In this document: positions 47,193 to 56,499 of the stretch, in pieces
Position numbering within the stretch: the first letter of the stretch is position 1
Layout: each line of letters begins with the position of its first letter
NCBI RefSeq assembly: GCF_000807775.2
Contig: NZ_CP047385.1
Span: forward strand, 496,001 to 560,000
Length of the DNA: 64,000 nucleotides
Source of the DNA: Pandoraea fibrosis
GTDB taxonomy: Bacteria > Pseudomonadota > Gammaproteobacteria > Burkholderiales > Burkholderiaceae
Direction: 5' to 3'
Position numbers and translations under genes: made by a program
Notes under the pieces: model-generated
Told to the model about the DNA's origin: nothing
Databases searched by the model: none
What the model saw: only the letters and a program-made list of their open reading frames with translations

Positions 47193-47198
47193 TATAAT
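47193..47198 (+). promoter_or_regulatory. TATAAT box before the rhodanese gene
   Basis: Perfect TATAAT in TTTTATAATGATCG, 34 bases before the GTG start. A clear -35 is not visible. Confidence 0.55.
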
Positions 47199-47231
47199 GA
47201 TCGGATTCTTTTGATCTTTTTCAGGTGGTTT

Positions 47232-47639
47232 GTGAAGTTCTTTTCCGATTACACCAACCTCGCGCTGATCGCGATTGCCCTCGTTTCGGGTGGCATGCTG
47301 GCCTGGCCGGTCTTCAAGCGCGGCGGTCGCGGACTGTCGACCATCGAAGCGACCCAGCTCATTAACCGTAAGGGCGCTGTGGTGCTCGACGTGCGTTCGG
47401 GAGAGGAATTCGCCGCCGGCCATCTGCCGTCTGCGCGAAATGTGCCGCTCGACGACGTGGAGCAAAAAGTCGCTCAGGTCATCAAAAACAAGGCAGCACC
47501 GGTACTGATCGTGTGCAAGAGCGGCCAGCGCTCGGCGCGCGCCCAGACGCTGCTGCGCAATCTTGGCTATGCTGAGGCGTTCAGCCTCCAGGGCGGCATT
47601 GCCGCCTGGCAGGAAGCCGGCCTGCCGGTCGTCAAGTAA
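47232..47639 (+). CDS. Membrane-anchored rhodanese-like protein
   Basis: A 135-residue protein with an N-terminal membrane helix (LALIAIALVSGGMLAWPVF) and a single rhodanese domain containing the catalytic cysteine in LIVCKSGQRSARA. The GTG at 47232 begins the conserved VKFFSDYTN sequence and follows AGGTGG. It is linked to grxC and secB, an order common in Gammaproteobacteria and Betaproteobacteria (YibN-like). Confidence 0.92.
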   Translation: MKFFSDYTNLALIAIALVSGGMLAWPVFKRGGRGLSTIEATQLINRKGAVVLDVRSGEEFAAGHLPSARNVPLDDVEQKVAQVIKNKAAPVLIVCKSGQRSARAQTLLRNLGYAEAFSLQGGIAAWQEAGLPVVK

Positions 47640-47656
47640 TCGAGGAGTTGCAAGTC

Positions 47657-47917
47657 ATGCCGAAGATCGTGATGTACAGCACGCAAGTGTGCCCGTATTG
47701 CCAGATGGCGGAACGCCTGCTGCGCCAGCGCGGCGTTCAGGACATCGAGAAGATTCTGATCGACAAGGAACCCGCCCGTCGCGAGGAAATGATGACGCGC
47801 ACGGGCCGTCGTACCGTCCCGCAGATCTATATCGACGAGCGTCATATCGGCGGTTACGACGATCTGTCGGCGCTGGATCGGGCCGGCGGCCTCCTGCCGC
47901 TCTTGCAAGCGGCCTGA
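47657..47917 (+). CDS. grxC: Glutaredoxin 3
   Basis: An 86-residue glutaredoxin. The redox site is CPYC in YSTQVCPYCQMAERLL, and the glutathione-binding regions are RRTVPQIYID and GGYDDLSALDRAG. It uses glutathione, made by gshA/gshB elsewhere in the window. GAGGAG lies nine bases before the ATG at 47657. Confidence 0.96.
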   Translation: MPKIVMYSTQVCPYCQMAERLLRQRGVQDIEKILIDKEPARREEMMTRTGRRTVPQIYIDERHIGGYDDLSALDRAGGLLPLLQAA

Positions 47918-47930
47918 TACCCCCTAAAAT
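47903..47930 (+). promoter_or_regulatory. Promoter for secB
   Basis: TTGCAA (47903-47908), 16 bases, TAAAAT (47925-47930). It overlaps the end of grxC. A hairpin CAGCCGCG-TGTCTG-CGCGGCTG at 47939-47960 lies in the leader. Confidence 0.5.
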
Positions 47931-47981
47931 AGTGCGCCCAGCCGCGTGTCTGCGCGGCTGTCTTATACCCAAGGAAACGAA

Positions 47982-48488
47982 ATGTCCGACCAGAATCAGC
48001 CGTTTTTCAGCATCCAGCGCGCTTACCTGAAAGATCTGTCGCTCGAGCAGCCGAATTCGCCCGCGATCTTCCTTGAGCAGGAGATGCCGACCGTTGAAGT
48101 GCAACTGGACGTCGCTGCTGAGCGTCTGGCCGAAGAAATCTTCGAAGTCGCCGTGATCGCCACCGTGACGGCCAAGATCAAGGACAAGGTTGCGTTCCTG
48201 GTTGAAGGCAAGCAAGCCGGTATCTTCGAAATCCGCAATGTGCCGGTCGAGCAGCTCGATCCGCTCATCGGCATCGCCTGCCCGACGATCGTGTACCCGT
48301 ACCTGCGCGCCAACGTGGCCGACGCTATCAGCCGTGCCGGCTTCCAGCCGATCCACCTGGCCGAAGTGAACTTCCAGGCGCTGTACGAGCAACGTCTGGC
48401 ACAACTGGCCGAGCAACAAGCGGCCAACGGCGAGACGCCGGCGCCGGGCATCGTGATGCCCGACGGCTCGTCTGCCCAGACCCACTAA
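47982..48488 (+). CDS. secB: Protein-export chaperone SecB
   Basis: A 168-residue cytoplasmic chaperone that keeps preproteins unfolded for Sec[38 protein letters not shown] and [39 protein letters not shown] are conserved. AAGGAAAC precedes the ATG. It is followed by gpsA, as in many proteobacteria. Confidence 0.97.
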   Translation: MSDQNQPFFSIQRAYLKDLSLEQPNSPAIFLEQEMPTVEVQLDVAAERLAEEIFEVAVIATVTAKIKDKVAFLVEGKQAGIFEIRNVPVEQLDPLIGIACPTIVYPYLRANVADAISRAGFQPIHLAEVNFQALYEQRLAQLAEQQAANGETPAPGIVMPDGSSAQTH

Positions 48489-48551
48489 GCGCTTGCGCTT
48501 GATCGACGTGACGACCGACGGGGTGTCGGGCGTCGCGTCGGGGCCTCCTTC

Positions 48552-49565
48552 ATGAAGATTGCCGTATTCGGTGCAGGTGCCTGGGGCACCGCAATGGCGA
48601 GCCACATGGCAGCACGCCATGATGTTGTGCTTTGGGCGCGCGATGCGGCGCTTGTGAAGCAACTGGCCGCCTCCCACGAGAATTCCGCCTATCTCCCCGG
48701 TTCCACGCTGTCCCCCCGTTTGCGATTCGAAACCGATTTCGCGACGGCGTTGGCGCATGGCACGGGCGAGAACGCATTGTGCGTCGCTGCTGTGCCTGTC
48801 GCAGGGCTGCGGGCATTGGCCGGGCATATGGCGCTCGCCGCTCATCCGCCAGAGAACCTGATCTGGCTGTGCAAGGGCTTCGAGGCCGAGACCGGATTAC
48901 TCCCACATCAGATTGTCAGCGAGGTTTTCCCGCAAGTTGCGGGTGGATCGCTTTCCGGACCGAGCTTTGCACGTGAAGTCGCGCAGGGACTTCCGGCCGC
49001 GCTCACCATTGCCAGCGCGGTGCCGTCGTTGTGCGAGTTGACGATTGCTGCGTGCCACTTCGGTGCGTTGCGCATCTATTCGAGTGACGATCTCGTCGGT
49101 GTCGAAGTCGGTGGTGCGGTGAAGAACGTGCTCGCGATTGCCACGGGTGTCAGCGACGGGCTGGGCCTGGGGCTCAACGCGCGCGCGGCGCTGGTAACAC
49201 GCGGTCTGGCCGAGATGACCCGCCTGGGCGTCGCTCTGGGGGGGAAGCCCGAGACGTTCATGGGGCTCACAGGCATGGGCGACCTGATCCTGACGGCGAC
49301 TGGCGATTTATCGCGTAACCGTACCGTGGGCCTGCAATTGGCGACGGGCAAGTCGCTCGACGACGTGTTGGCGTCGTTGGGGCATGTGGCCGAAGGCGTG
49401 CGATGTGCACGAGCGGTCCGTGATCTGGCGCGTGCGCATGGCGTCGAAATGCCGATTACCGACGCTGTCTGTGCCACATTGTTCGAGGGGTTGCCTGCCC
49501 GCGCGGCGGTAGAAGCGCTGCTGCGGCGCGACGCGCGCGCGGAGCGCGAGGACGACGCGGGCTAG
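48552..49565 (+). CDS. gpsA: Glycerol-3-phosphate dehydrogenase [NAD(P)+]
   Basis: Makes sn-glycerol 3-phosphate from dihydroxyacetone phosphate for phospholipid synthesis. The 337-residue protein has the dinucleotide site [30 protein letters not shown], the catalytic lysine in [15 protein letters not shown] and [16 protein letters not shown]. It is the last gene of the secB-gpsA stretch. Confidence 0.96.
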   Translation: MKIAVFGAGAWGTAMASHMAARHDVVLWARDAALVKQLAASHENSAYLPGSTLSPRLRFETDFATALAHGTGENALCVAAVPVAGLRALAGHMALAAHPPENLIWLCKGFEAETGLLPHQIVSEVFPQVAGGSLSGPSFAREVAQGLPAALTIASAVPSLCELTIAACHFGALRIYSSDDLVGVEVGGAVKNVLAIATGVSDGLGLGLNARAALVTRGLAEMTRLGVALGGKPETFMGLTGMGDLILTATGDLSRNRTVGLQLATGKSLDDVLASLGHVAEGVRCARAVRDLARAHGVEMPITDAVCATLFEGLPARAAVEALLRRDARAEREDDAG

Positions 49566-49711
49566 GCGCGTCACCGCACGCTGCGCTGCTGATGCAACGC
49601 CAGACGCGCATGGCGTGCCGGCGATGCCTGGTGAGATCGCCGGGCGCCGATACCCCGTTTCTCCGGCGGCGGAGGTCCGTTGCCAACACTCGCCACAAGG
49701 GAGTCGAGCCC

Positions 49712-50242
49712 ATGTCGCAAGTTCTCCGTCTGTATGCCTCTCAAGGCGACATCACACAAGCACCGGTCGATGCCATCGTGAACGCCGCGAACGAATCGCT
49801 GCTTGGCGGCGGTGGCGTGGATGGCGCCATTCATCGCGCGGCCGGCCCCGAACTTCTCGAGGCCTGTCGCCAACTTCACGGCTGCCCGACGGGGCAGGCA
49901 AAGCTCACGCCGGGATTCCGTCTCAAGGCAAAGTTCGTGATTCACACGGTCGGCCCGATCTGGCACGGCGGCGCCGACGACGAGCCCGCGCTGCTGGCGA
50001 GTTGCTACCGCGAAAGCCTGCGTCTGGCAGCGGCACAGGGTTGCCGGAGCGTGGCGTTTCCGGCGATCAGTTGCGGCGTGTACGGCTATCCAGCCGAACT
50101 GGCCGTGCCGTTGGCCGTGTTTACCGTGCGAGACGCGTTGCCTCACTTCCCGAGCATCGAACGAGTGGAATTCGTTTGCTTCGACGCGCCGATGCTGGCG
50201 CGCTATCAGACGGCGCTCGCCAGTCAGGACCCGTCGGCGTAA
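49712..50242 (+). CDS. Macrodomain ADP-ribose hydrolase-like protein
   Basis: A 176-residue stand-alone macrodomain. The ADP-ribose pocket is seen in [29 protein letters not shown], and VGPIWHGG and [12 protein letters not shown] complete it. This group (YmdB/MacroD-like) removes acetyl from O-acetyl-ADP-ribose or ADP-ribose from proteins. The ATG at 49712 follows AAGGGAG. Its last 19 bases overlap the convergent trmL gene. Confidence 0.93.
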   Translation: MSQVLRLYASQGDITQAPVDAIVNAANESLLGGGGVDGAIHRAAGPELLEACRQLHGCPTGQAKLTPGFRLKAKFVIHTVGPIWHGGADDEPALLASCYRESLRLAAAQGCRSVAFPAISCGVYGYPAELAVPLAVFTVRDALPHFPSIERVEFVCFDAPMLARYQTALASQDPSA

Positions 50243-50694
50243 CCCTGTTGACGCCACGCTTCGAAGACCACCACAGCGACCGTATTCGACAAATTGAGGC
50301 TGCGATTGCCGGGACGCATCGGCAAACGCACGCGTTGCGTGGTGGCAAACGTGTCGAGCAATTCCGGCGCGAGCCCACGCGTCTCCGAGCCGAAGATGAA
50401 CCAGTCGCCCGGCATAAACGACAAGTCGCCAAAGGGACGCGAGCCCCGTGTCGTCAATGCGAACATGCGCGTGGGGTCGGGCGTTTCGGCGGCCATAAAC
50501 GCGTCCCAGTCCCGATGCACCTTCATCTGCGCGTACTCGTGATAGTCGAGGCCTGCGCGACGCATGCGTGCGTCGTCCAGTGGAAACCCAAGCGGTTCGA
50601 TCAGATGCAGACGTGCGCCCGTGTTGGCGCACAAGCGAATGACGTTGCCGGTGTTCGGCGGAATTTCAGGCGAAACGAGAACGACGTTGAACAT
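50224..50694 (-). CDS. trmL: tRNA (cytidine/uridine-2'-O-)-methyltransferase
   Basis: A 156-residue SPOUT-fold methyltransferase that modifies the wobble base of tRNA-Leu. Conserved stretches are [48 protein letters not shown] and the knot sequence [27 protein letters not shown]. It lies 16 bases after comF on the minus strand. Confidence 0.95.
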   Translation of the reverse strand: MFNVVLVSPEIPPNTGNVIRLCANTGARLHLIEPLGFPLDDARMRRAGLDYHEYAQMKVHRDWDAFMAAETPDPTRMFALTTRGSRPFGDLSFMPGDWFIFGSETRGLAPELLDTFATTQRVRLPMRPGNRSLNLSNTVAVVVFEAWRQQGYADGS

Positions 50695-50710
50695 GGGTGT
50701 GGGGGCGGAG

Positions 50711-51607
50711 TTATGAGGAGGACGGCGTGCGCAAGACGACGGCCGCCAGTACATGTGTGGCGCCCGCATGTTTGAGCGCGGCGGCGGCAGCGTCGCAAGT
50801 CGCGCCGGTGGTCATGACGTCGTCGATCAGCACGATGCGGCGCCCGCAAACGTGATCGCTTGCGACGAACGCACCTTGCAGATTGCGTTTGCGCGCTTCG
50901 CGAGACAGACGCCGCTGGGCGGCAGTCGTCCGGTCACGCCGCAGCACATGGGCGCTGGCCGGCAAATTCGCACGGCGGGACGCTACCCGTGTCAGTTCCC
51001 AAGCCTGATTGAAGCCACGCGATGCGAGTCGCGAGGGCGCCAGCGGCACAGGGACCAGCAGCGGTGTGAACGGCGTCACGTCCGCGTGGGCGGTCAGCGC
51101 GTCGCCGAGACGTTCGCCGAATTCGCGCGCGAGTGGCAAGGCGCTATGGTATTTCAGACGAATCATCAGCGTATCGAGCGGTGCCACGTAGTCTGCGAGC
51201 GTCAGGGTTTGATCGAACGCGGGCCGGTGTCGCAGGCATTGTCCGCAGACGACGGTTGATTGGGTGCGGCAAATTGCCGCACCTTCGGCCTCGGGCGTCA
51301 TGGCGTCACGCGTCCGTGCGGCAGGCGAGGTCAATGGGGCGGCACATTGGCCGCAGCGCAGCGGCGCGTCGGCCCGGGCCGCGTCGAACGCTTGCGCGCA
51401 ATCGGCACAGACCTGCCGGGCCGCACGTCGATGGCAGATCGCGCAGTGATCCGGCAACGCCGTGCGCAGCAGTCCGCCAGCAAGCCTGACGAGCGTAGGA
51501 AAAGTGGCGCGAAGGATGGGCAAGGCGATAGCGGGTGCGAAGTGAGATGGCGGGCCGTGCGGCCACCGCCATCGAGGGGCGCTGGGCCGGTTGAGGTCAT
51601 AGCGCAT
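50711..51607 (-). CDS. comF: ComF-family phosphoribosyltransferase-like protein
   Basis: A 298-residue ComF homologue. The N-terminal part has a zinc ribbon, C-x2-C repeated in CAICHRRAARQVCADC, CGQCAAPL and CGQCLRHRP, interrupted by an about 30-residue insert. The C-terminal phosphoribosyltransferase domain has VPVPLAPSRLASRGFNQA and the PRPP motif IVLIDDVMTTGAT. ComF is required for DNA uptake in some competent bacteria. It is divergent from the BioC-like gene. Confidence 0.92.
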   Translation of the reverse strand: MRYDLNRPSAPRWRWPHGPPSHFAPAIALPILRATFPTLVRLAGGLLRTALPDHCAICHRRAARQVCADCAQAFDAARADAPLRCGQCAAPLTSPAARTRDAMTPEAEGAAICRTQSTVVCGQCLRHRPAFDQTLTLADYVAPLDTLMIRLKYHSALPLAREFGERLGDALTAHADVTPFTPLLVPVPLAPSRLASRGFNQAWELTRVASRRANLPASAHVLRRDRTTAAQRRLSREARKRNLQGAFVASDHVCGRRIVLIDDVMTTGATCDAAAAALKHAGATHVLAAVVLRTPSSS

Positions 51608-51670
51608 GGCGGTGCCCGATGCATTCGGGCAGCAGCGAGTATACTGCCGACTCGCCTTTTTGCCCGTCCC

Positions 51671-52591
51671 ATGAAGCCCTCTGCCGCTCCCCAAACACCG
51701 TCCTCAGCGTTCTCAGCCCGCTTTTTGCGCACCGCATTCGACCGCCGCGCGCCGAACTGGCACGAGGCCGATTTCCTGATGCGGGAGGTGGCGTCCCGTC
51801 TCGCGAGCCGGCTTGACTACATCAAGCTCAAGCCGAAACGCGTGCTCGACGTTGGCTGCGGTACCGGCGGCGACCTGCTGAGTTTCGGCGAGCGTTACCC
51901 CGACGCCTATCGCGTGGGCCTCGACGCCTCGTTCGCGATGGCCAAAGCGGCGGCGGCGGCCGGGGCGACGACCGGTTGGCGCCGGTTGTTGCGCACTGCG
52001 CCCCCCTACGGCGTGGTGCAGGCCGATTTCTCGACGCTTCCGTTTGCACCGCGCACGTTCGACCTGGTGTGGTCGAATCTCGCGCTGCACTGGTATCGCG
52101 AACCGCATCGTGTCATTCCCGAGTGGCATCGCGTGCTGAGCACTGACGGCCTGCTGATGTTTTCGGCCTATGGTCCCGACACGCTGCGCGAGTTGCGCAC
52201 GGCGTGGGCGGAGGTCGACGACGTTGCCCATGTGCTCGAACCGACGGACATGCACGATCTGGGCGACATGATGGTGGCGAGCGGCTTCGATACGCCGGTT
52301 ACGGATATGGAGCGACTGACGCTCACGTTCGAATCGCCGGACACGCTGTTGCGCGATGTGCGTCTGCTGGGCGTGAATCCGCTGCCGGAGCGGCGTAGCG
52401 GACTCACCGGGCGGGCGCGTCTGGCAGCCTTGCGCGCGGCGCTGGAGCGTCAGCGTGGCGCGGAGGGCACGATCGCGCTGACCTTCGAACTCGTCTACGG
52501 CCACGCCTGGAAAATTCCTGAAAAGACCGACGCGGCAGGTAACGCCGTCGTCCGCATTCAGGATATCGGACGCGGCGGCCGTCCCCGTTAA
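51671..52591 (+). CDS. BioC-like SAM-dependent methyltransferase
   Basis: A 306-residue class I methyltransferase. The SAM site is VLDVGCGTGGDLLSFGERYP, and FDLVWSNLALHWYREPHRVIPEWHRVLSTDGLLMFSAYGPDTLRELR matches the malonyl-ACP O-methyltransferase (BioC) group. In that role it would methylate malonyl-ACP to start biotin synthesis; no other bio gene is adjacent except birA far away. It is the last housekeeping gene before the biosynthetic cluster. Confidence 0.85.
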   Translation: MKPSAAPQTPSSAFSARFLRTAFDRRAPNWHEADFLMREVASRLASRLDYIKLKPKRVLDVGCGTGGDLLSFGERYPDAYRVGLDASFAMAKAAAAAGATTGWRRLLRTAPPYGVVQADFSTLPFAPRTFDLVWSNLALHWYREPHRVIPEWHRVLSTDGLLMFSAYGPDTLRELRTAWAEVDDVAHVLEPTDMHDLGDMMVASGFDTPVTDMERLTLTFESPDTLLRDVRLLGVNPLPERRSGLTGRARLAALRAALERQRGAEGTIALTFELVYGHAWKIPEKTDAAGNAVVRIQDIGRGGRPR

Positions 52592-52749
52592 GCGTCACCT
52601 GCGAACGCCGGCGCTCGCCGTCGCGTTCGACACGTTCTCGGGCGTTATTGCGCGCCTGTCTCGATCCGCGGTGCGGTGACGGGCGGATCGTTTCACACCG
52701 CCTCCTACCGCTGTCTGCCGCTTCCCAAAAGCCTCGCCGCATCCTGCGT

Positions 52750-52796
52750 CCTACACGACTATGCAGGTGTTCCGCGCTCGTCCGGTTCGCTTAAAT
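52750..52796 (+). promoter_or_regulatory. LuxR-box-like palindrome with matching -10 element
   Basis: CCTACACGACTATGCAGG (52750-52767) matches the lux-box pattern CT-N12-AG, with symmetric CCT-x-CA and TG-x-AGG half-sites. A box centred at -42.5 would place the start of transcription at about 52801, and TTAAAT (52791-52796) lies at the corresponding -10. The cluster starts at 52899. The remaining part of this 307-base gap shows nothing else. Confidence 0.6.
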
Positions 52797-52898
52797 GACG
52801 CTTCACGGCGTGCATGAGCGAAGACGTTTGCGGATCGCATTCACTTCACTGCACCACGCCATTGCGTCGCCTTCGGGCGGGACTTCGGGAGGTGGGCT

Positions 52899-53984
52899 GT
52901 GAGGCATGAGCACGAAACGTGGGTGGCACCGCCGCAGGCTGGGCCCGAAGCCTGCGAGAGCATGCGCGACGGATTGCCGTTGCGCGTCGGTGGGGCGTTC
53001 CTGCAACCGACGGCGCCGGTCTTCACTGCTATCGATGGCTTGTGTCCCGCCACGGTGCATCTCAAGCTGGAAGGACTGAATCCGGCAGGTTCCATCAAGC
53101 TCAAAACTGCGCTTCAACTGATCGAGGATCTGGAAGCGACGGGACGCATTTGCGCGAACACGCAGATCGTCGAATCGTCGTCCGGAAACCTCGGCGTGGC
53201 GTTGGCGATGGTCTGTGCGAATCGTGGCTATCGATTCACTTGCGTGACCGACCCCAATACGTCGCGTCAGGCCATCCGGGCCATGCAGGCGGCAGGTGCC
53301 CGTGTGGTTCGCGTTGAGCGTCGCGATTCGCAGGGCGGCTACCTCGGCACGCGCATCGAGTGGATTCGGGAGCAAGTAGCGCGTGATGCGCGATGGGTAT
53401 GGGTCAATCAATATGCCAGCCCGGGCAATTGGCGGGCGCACTACCGTTGGACAGCGCCTGAAATCTTCTCGGCCTATCCCGATGTCGGCCATCTGTTCGT
53501 CGGCGCAGGTACGACCGGCACCTTGATTGGGTGCTTGCGTTACGTGCGAGCGCATCGACTGCCAACGCGTGTCATCGCGGTCGATGCCGTCGGCTCGGTC
53601 ACGTTCGGCGGCTCGCCGGGTCCGCGACGTATACCTGGGCTGGGGACAAGCTGCCGGCCGGCGTTGTGTGAATCGCTGGATGCCGAGCCGCCTGACGCCA
53701 TCGTCCATGTCCCCGAAGCGGAAACGATGCGGATGTGCCGCCGTCTGGCCGCGCGAGGTCTTTTGGCGGGCGGGTCTACGGGGAGTGTGCTGCGTGCCGT
53801 ACAGATGTTGTCGGTGGATATTGCGGCCAGCGACACGGTGGTCGCCATTGCCCCGGACATGGGGGACAAGTATCTGGACACTCTTTACGACCCCGACTGG
53901 GCCGCCGCCTACGTCGACAACGGTTCCGACGTGGCTGGCGGAGCGCCTCACAACCTCGACACCGTGAGTTCCTCATTGCCATGA
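52899..53984 (+). CDS. sbnA: SbnA-like 2,3-diaminopropionate biosynthesis PLP enzyme
   Basis: A 361-residue cysteine-synthase-fold PLP enzyme. The Schiff-base lysine is K67 in LKLEGLNPAGSIKLKTA, the substrate loop is ESSSGNLGVALA and the cofactor phosphate loop is GAGTTGTL. SbnA-type enzymes join O-phosphoserine and glutamate to give N-(1-amino-1-carboxyl-2-ethyl)-glutamate (ACEGA). The GTG at 52899 follows GGGAGGTG. The gene overlaps the SbnB-like gene by four bases, and the pair is the usual L-2,3-diaminopropionate (L-Dap) module found in staphyloferrin B, viomycin and zwittermicin pathways. Confidence 0.88.
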   Translation: MRHEHETWVAPPQAGPEACESMRDGLPLRVGGAFLQPTAPVFTAIDGLCPATVHLKLEGLNPAGSIKLKTALQLIEDLEATGRICANTQIVESSSGNLGVALAMVCANRGYRFTCVTDPNTSRQAIRAMQAAGARVVRVERRDSQGGYLGTRIEWIREQVARDARWVWVNQYASPGNWRAHYRWTAPEIFSAYPDVGHLFVGAGTTGTLIGCLRYVRAHRLPTRVIAVDAVGSVTFGGSPGPRRIPGLGTSCRPALCESLDAEPPDAIVHVPEAETMRMCRRLAARGLLAGGSTGSVLRAVQMLSVDIAASDTVVAIAPDMGDKYLDTLYDPDWAAAYVDNGSDVAGGAPHNLDTVSSSLP

Positions 53985-55033
53985 ACGCTTTACCGATACC
54001 GCAATTTCGCGTGTTTACCGGCGAGCAGATTGACGCCGCCCTCGCGCAAGACAAGTCTGCTGTCCTCGATACGGTCGAGGCGGCATATCGCGCCCACAAC
54101 GCCGGGCGCACGGTGAATCCGGAAAGTCAGTTTCTCCGATTTCCCGATGGACAACGCAATCGCATCATCGCGTTGCCTGCGCACATTCGCGATCGCGATG
54201 GAGAAGGCGAGGGCGTGACGGGCATCAAGTGGATCTCAAGCTTTCCCGAAAACATCGAGCGGGGCATGCCTCGCGCATCGGCGGTGCTGATTCTGAATGA
54301 CCCGGTGACCGGCTATCCGATGGCGTGCATGGAAGCGAGCATCATCAGCGCGGCGCGCACGGCGGCGAGTGCGATCAGTGCATTGCGCTGCCTCGCGGGC
54401 AATGCGTTTGCCACGGGCGAAACATCGTCGAGCGGCTTGCGTGTGGCATTCGTCGGTGCGGGCGTTATCGCGCGTCATGTTGCCGAGTGTCTGCCACTCG
54501 CAACGCTGCCGATCAGCGAAGTGAGGGTGCACGATCTGCACCACGATTACGCCATGTCGCTCGCCACTCGCATCGGGATGCACCTCGCCTACGAGGCCCG
54601 CCCGGAGGCGTCACTCGAAGCCACGATTCGCGAGTCGGATGTCATCGTGCTTACCACCACGGCGGCATCACCATATCTCGACAATCCCGATTGGTTCTCG
54701 CATTGCCCGATCGTGCTGCACCTCTCGCTGCGCGACCTCGCGCCCGCAGTCGTTCTCGCATCCCACAACGTGGTGGATGACATCGACCACTGCCTGCGGG
54801 CCATGACGTCGCTGCATCTTACGGAAGCCGAGACCGGCCACCGGCGCTTCGTGACGACATCGCTGCCGCATCTGCTGTGTGGCGGCGAGCCACCGGTGCG
54901 CGACCGGCCAATCGTGTTTTCACCCTTCGGACTGGGCATTCTCGATATTGCCGTTGGACGCTGGGTCTACGACCGGCTGGCGGCGCAGCAAGCCCCGGTT
55001 CCCCGATTTTTCTACGATATGCAACGCGCATGA
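53981..55033 (+). CDS. sbnB: SbnB-like 2,3-diaminopropionate biosynthesis dehydrogenase
   Basis: A 350-residue protein of the ornithine cyclodeaminase / mu-crystallin fold. N-terminal substrate residues lie in GVTGIKWISSFPENIERGMPRASAVLILNDPVTGYPMACMEASIISAARTAA, and the NAD site is LRVAFVGAGVIARHVAECL. SbnB oxidises ACEGA and releases L-Dap plus 2-oxoglutarate. It overlaps both neighbours by four bases (ATGA), showing tight coupling with the SbnA-like gene and the PurA paralogue. Confidence 0.88.
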   Translation: MNALPIPQFRVFTGEQIDAALAQDKSAVLDTVEAAYRAHNAGRTVNPESQFLRFPDGQRNRIIALPAHIRDRDGEGEGVTGIKWISSFPENIERGMPRASAVLILNDPVTGYPMACMEASIISAARTAASAISALRCLAGNAFATGETSSSGLRVAFVGAGVIARHVAECLPLATLPISEVRVHDLHHDYAMSLATRIGMHLAYEARPEASLEATIRESDVIVLTTTAASPYLDNPDWFSHCPIVLHLSLRDLAPAVVLASHNVVDDIDHCLRAMTSLHLTEAETGHRRFVTTSLPHLLCGGEPPVRDRPIVFSPFGLGILDIAVGRWVYDRLAAQQAPVPRFFYDMQRA

Positions 55034-56499
55034 CCTCCGTATCTTCCAGCCCCTCGCTTCACCCCGCTCACCTCGCTTCGGATCGCGCAGAAGGTTTCGC
55101 CGACGTCCTCGTCGGCCTGCAATACGGCGACGAAGGCAAGGCGAAAATCATCGACGCGCTTGCGCCCGGTTATGACGTCATCGCCCGGTTCAATGGTGGG
55201 GCCAACGCGGGACACACCATCGACACCCCGTCCGGTCGCATTGCGCTCAAGCAATTGCCATCTGGCGTATTTCATCCACACGCAACGCTGTACATCGGGT
55301 CAGGGTGTGCCATCAATCCGTGGAAGCTGGTCGACGAGATCGAACAGTTGCGCGAGATGGGCGTTTCGCTCGAAGGCCGCTTGCGCATCAGCGCACGCGC
55401 GGCACTCGTGCAGCCGCACCATATCGCGATGGACCGACGTGGAAGCGGCACGATCGGCACCACGGGCAACGGCATCGGGCCGTGCTACGCGGATCGCGCG
55501 ATGCGCATACGCAACGAAACACGCGTCAACCTGATGCTCGGCGATCTGCTGACGAACGAGACGGACACCGTCGCCTCAATGCGAAATGTATTCACTCGCA
55601 TGATCAACGCCGAGGGTGGCACGTCCCCGTGGATCGCAGAGATGTCGGACATGTTCCTGAGTCTGCCGAGGGTCACGGAGACCTTGCGGGGTTACATCGA
55701 GTCGGATCGTGGATGGCTGACGGATCGAGTGCGGGGCGGTGCCAACGTGCTGTTCGAAGGCGCGCAGTCGGTGCTGCTCGATGTTGTCGACGGTAGCCAG
55801 CCGTTTGTGACGTCGAGCCACACCGTGCCGGCCTACGCGTATGTGGGGGGCGATCTGTCGCCGAAGTATCACCGTCGAACGATTGGTGTGGCGAAGGCCA
55901 TCATGTCGCGCGTCGGGCGAGGTCCGTTTCCTTCCGAGTTGGGAGGCGAGCGTTCGGCGCAGTACTGTCACGACGCGTCGCAGGCGAGCGTTGGTGCTGC
56001 GCATGAGCAGGTGCGCCATTCGCCGGATCAGCTATTGCGCTCCAGCGATCCTTTCGATGTCGGCACGGCGCTTCGTATGCTGACGGGCGAGTACGGCACA
56101 GGGACCGGCCGACCACGCCGGATCGGCATGCTGGACCTCGCGCAACTGCGAGACGTCGTCAAGGCGCACGGGGTGGACTGCGTCTACCTCAACAAAGTCG
56201 ACTGTCTGTCGCACTATTTTCATTCGGCGTATCAAGGCATACCGATGCGTGTCCATCGCGATGTATTGTCGGATCATGTCATGCCGGATGTGCTGATCTA
56301 TCCCGGATTGAACGAACGTTCGCTCGCGCTTGGCCGCGAGGGAACGCTCGATGCCGCGATGCATGGCTTCGTCGACTTCGTTGAGCGGCACATCGGTGCG
56401 CCGTTGGCCGGCATCGGACTTGGGCCGGAAAGGTCGAGTCTGATTTCGCTGACCGCGCATCAACTCGCGCCTGTTGCTGCGGCGTCGTCTCATGTCTGA
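55030..56499 (+). CDS. Divergent adenylosuccinate synthetase paralogue (PurA-like)
   Basis: A 489-residue protein clearly homologous to PurA, which joins IMP and aspartate using GTP. Catalytic positions are kept: D34 in GDEGK and H62 in GGANAGHT, the GTTG-x-GIGP loop, FEGAQ and TSS. But conserved positions differ from the housekeeping enzyme: YGDEGKAK instead of WGDEGKGK, GTTGNGIGP instead of GTTGRGIGP, TSSHT instead of TSSNT, LNKVD instead of LTKLD, and the aspartate loop is TGTGRPRR. A 20-residue N-terminal extension is present. It sits in the middle of the operon, coupled to both neighbours. It may act on a pathway intermediate or serve as a product-resistant enzyme. Confidence 0.85.
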   Translation: MTSVSSSPSLHPAHLASDRAEGFADVLVGLQYGDEGKAKIIDALAPGYDVIARFNGGANAGHTIDTPSGRIALKQLPSGVFHPHATLYIGSGCAINPWKLVDEIEQLREMGVSLEGRLRISARAALVQPHHIAMDRRGSGTIGTTGNGIGPCYADRAMRIRNETRVNLMLGDLLTNETDTVASMRNVFTRMINAEGGTSPWIAEMSDMFLSLPRVTETLRGYIESDRGWLTDRVRGGANVLFEGAQSVLLDVVDGSQPFVTSSHTVPAYAYVGGDLSPKYHRRTIGVAKAIMSRVGRGPFPSELGGERSAQYCHDASQASVGAAHEQVRHSPDQLLRSSDPFDVGTALRMLTGEYGTGTGRPRRIGMLDLAQLRDVVKAHGVDCVYLNKVDCLSHYFHSAYQGIPMRVHRDVLSDHVMPDVLIYPGLNERSLALGREGTLDAAMHGFVDFVERHIGAPLAGIGLGPERSSLISLTAHQLAPVAAASSHV

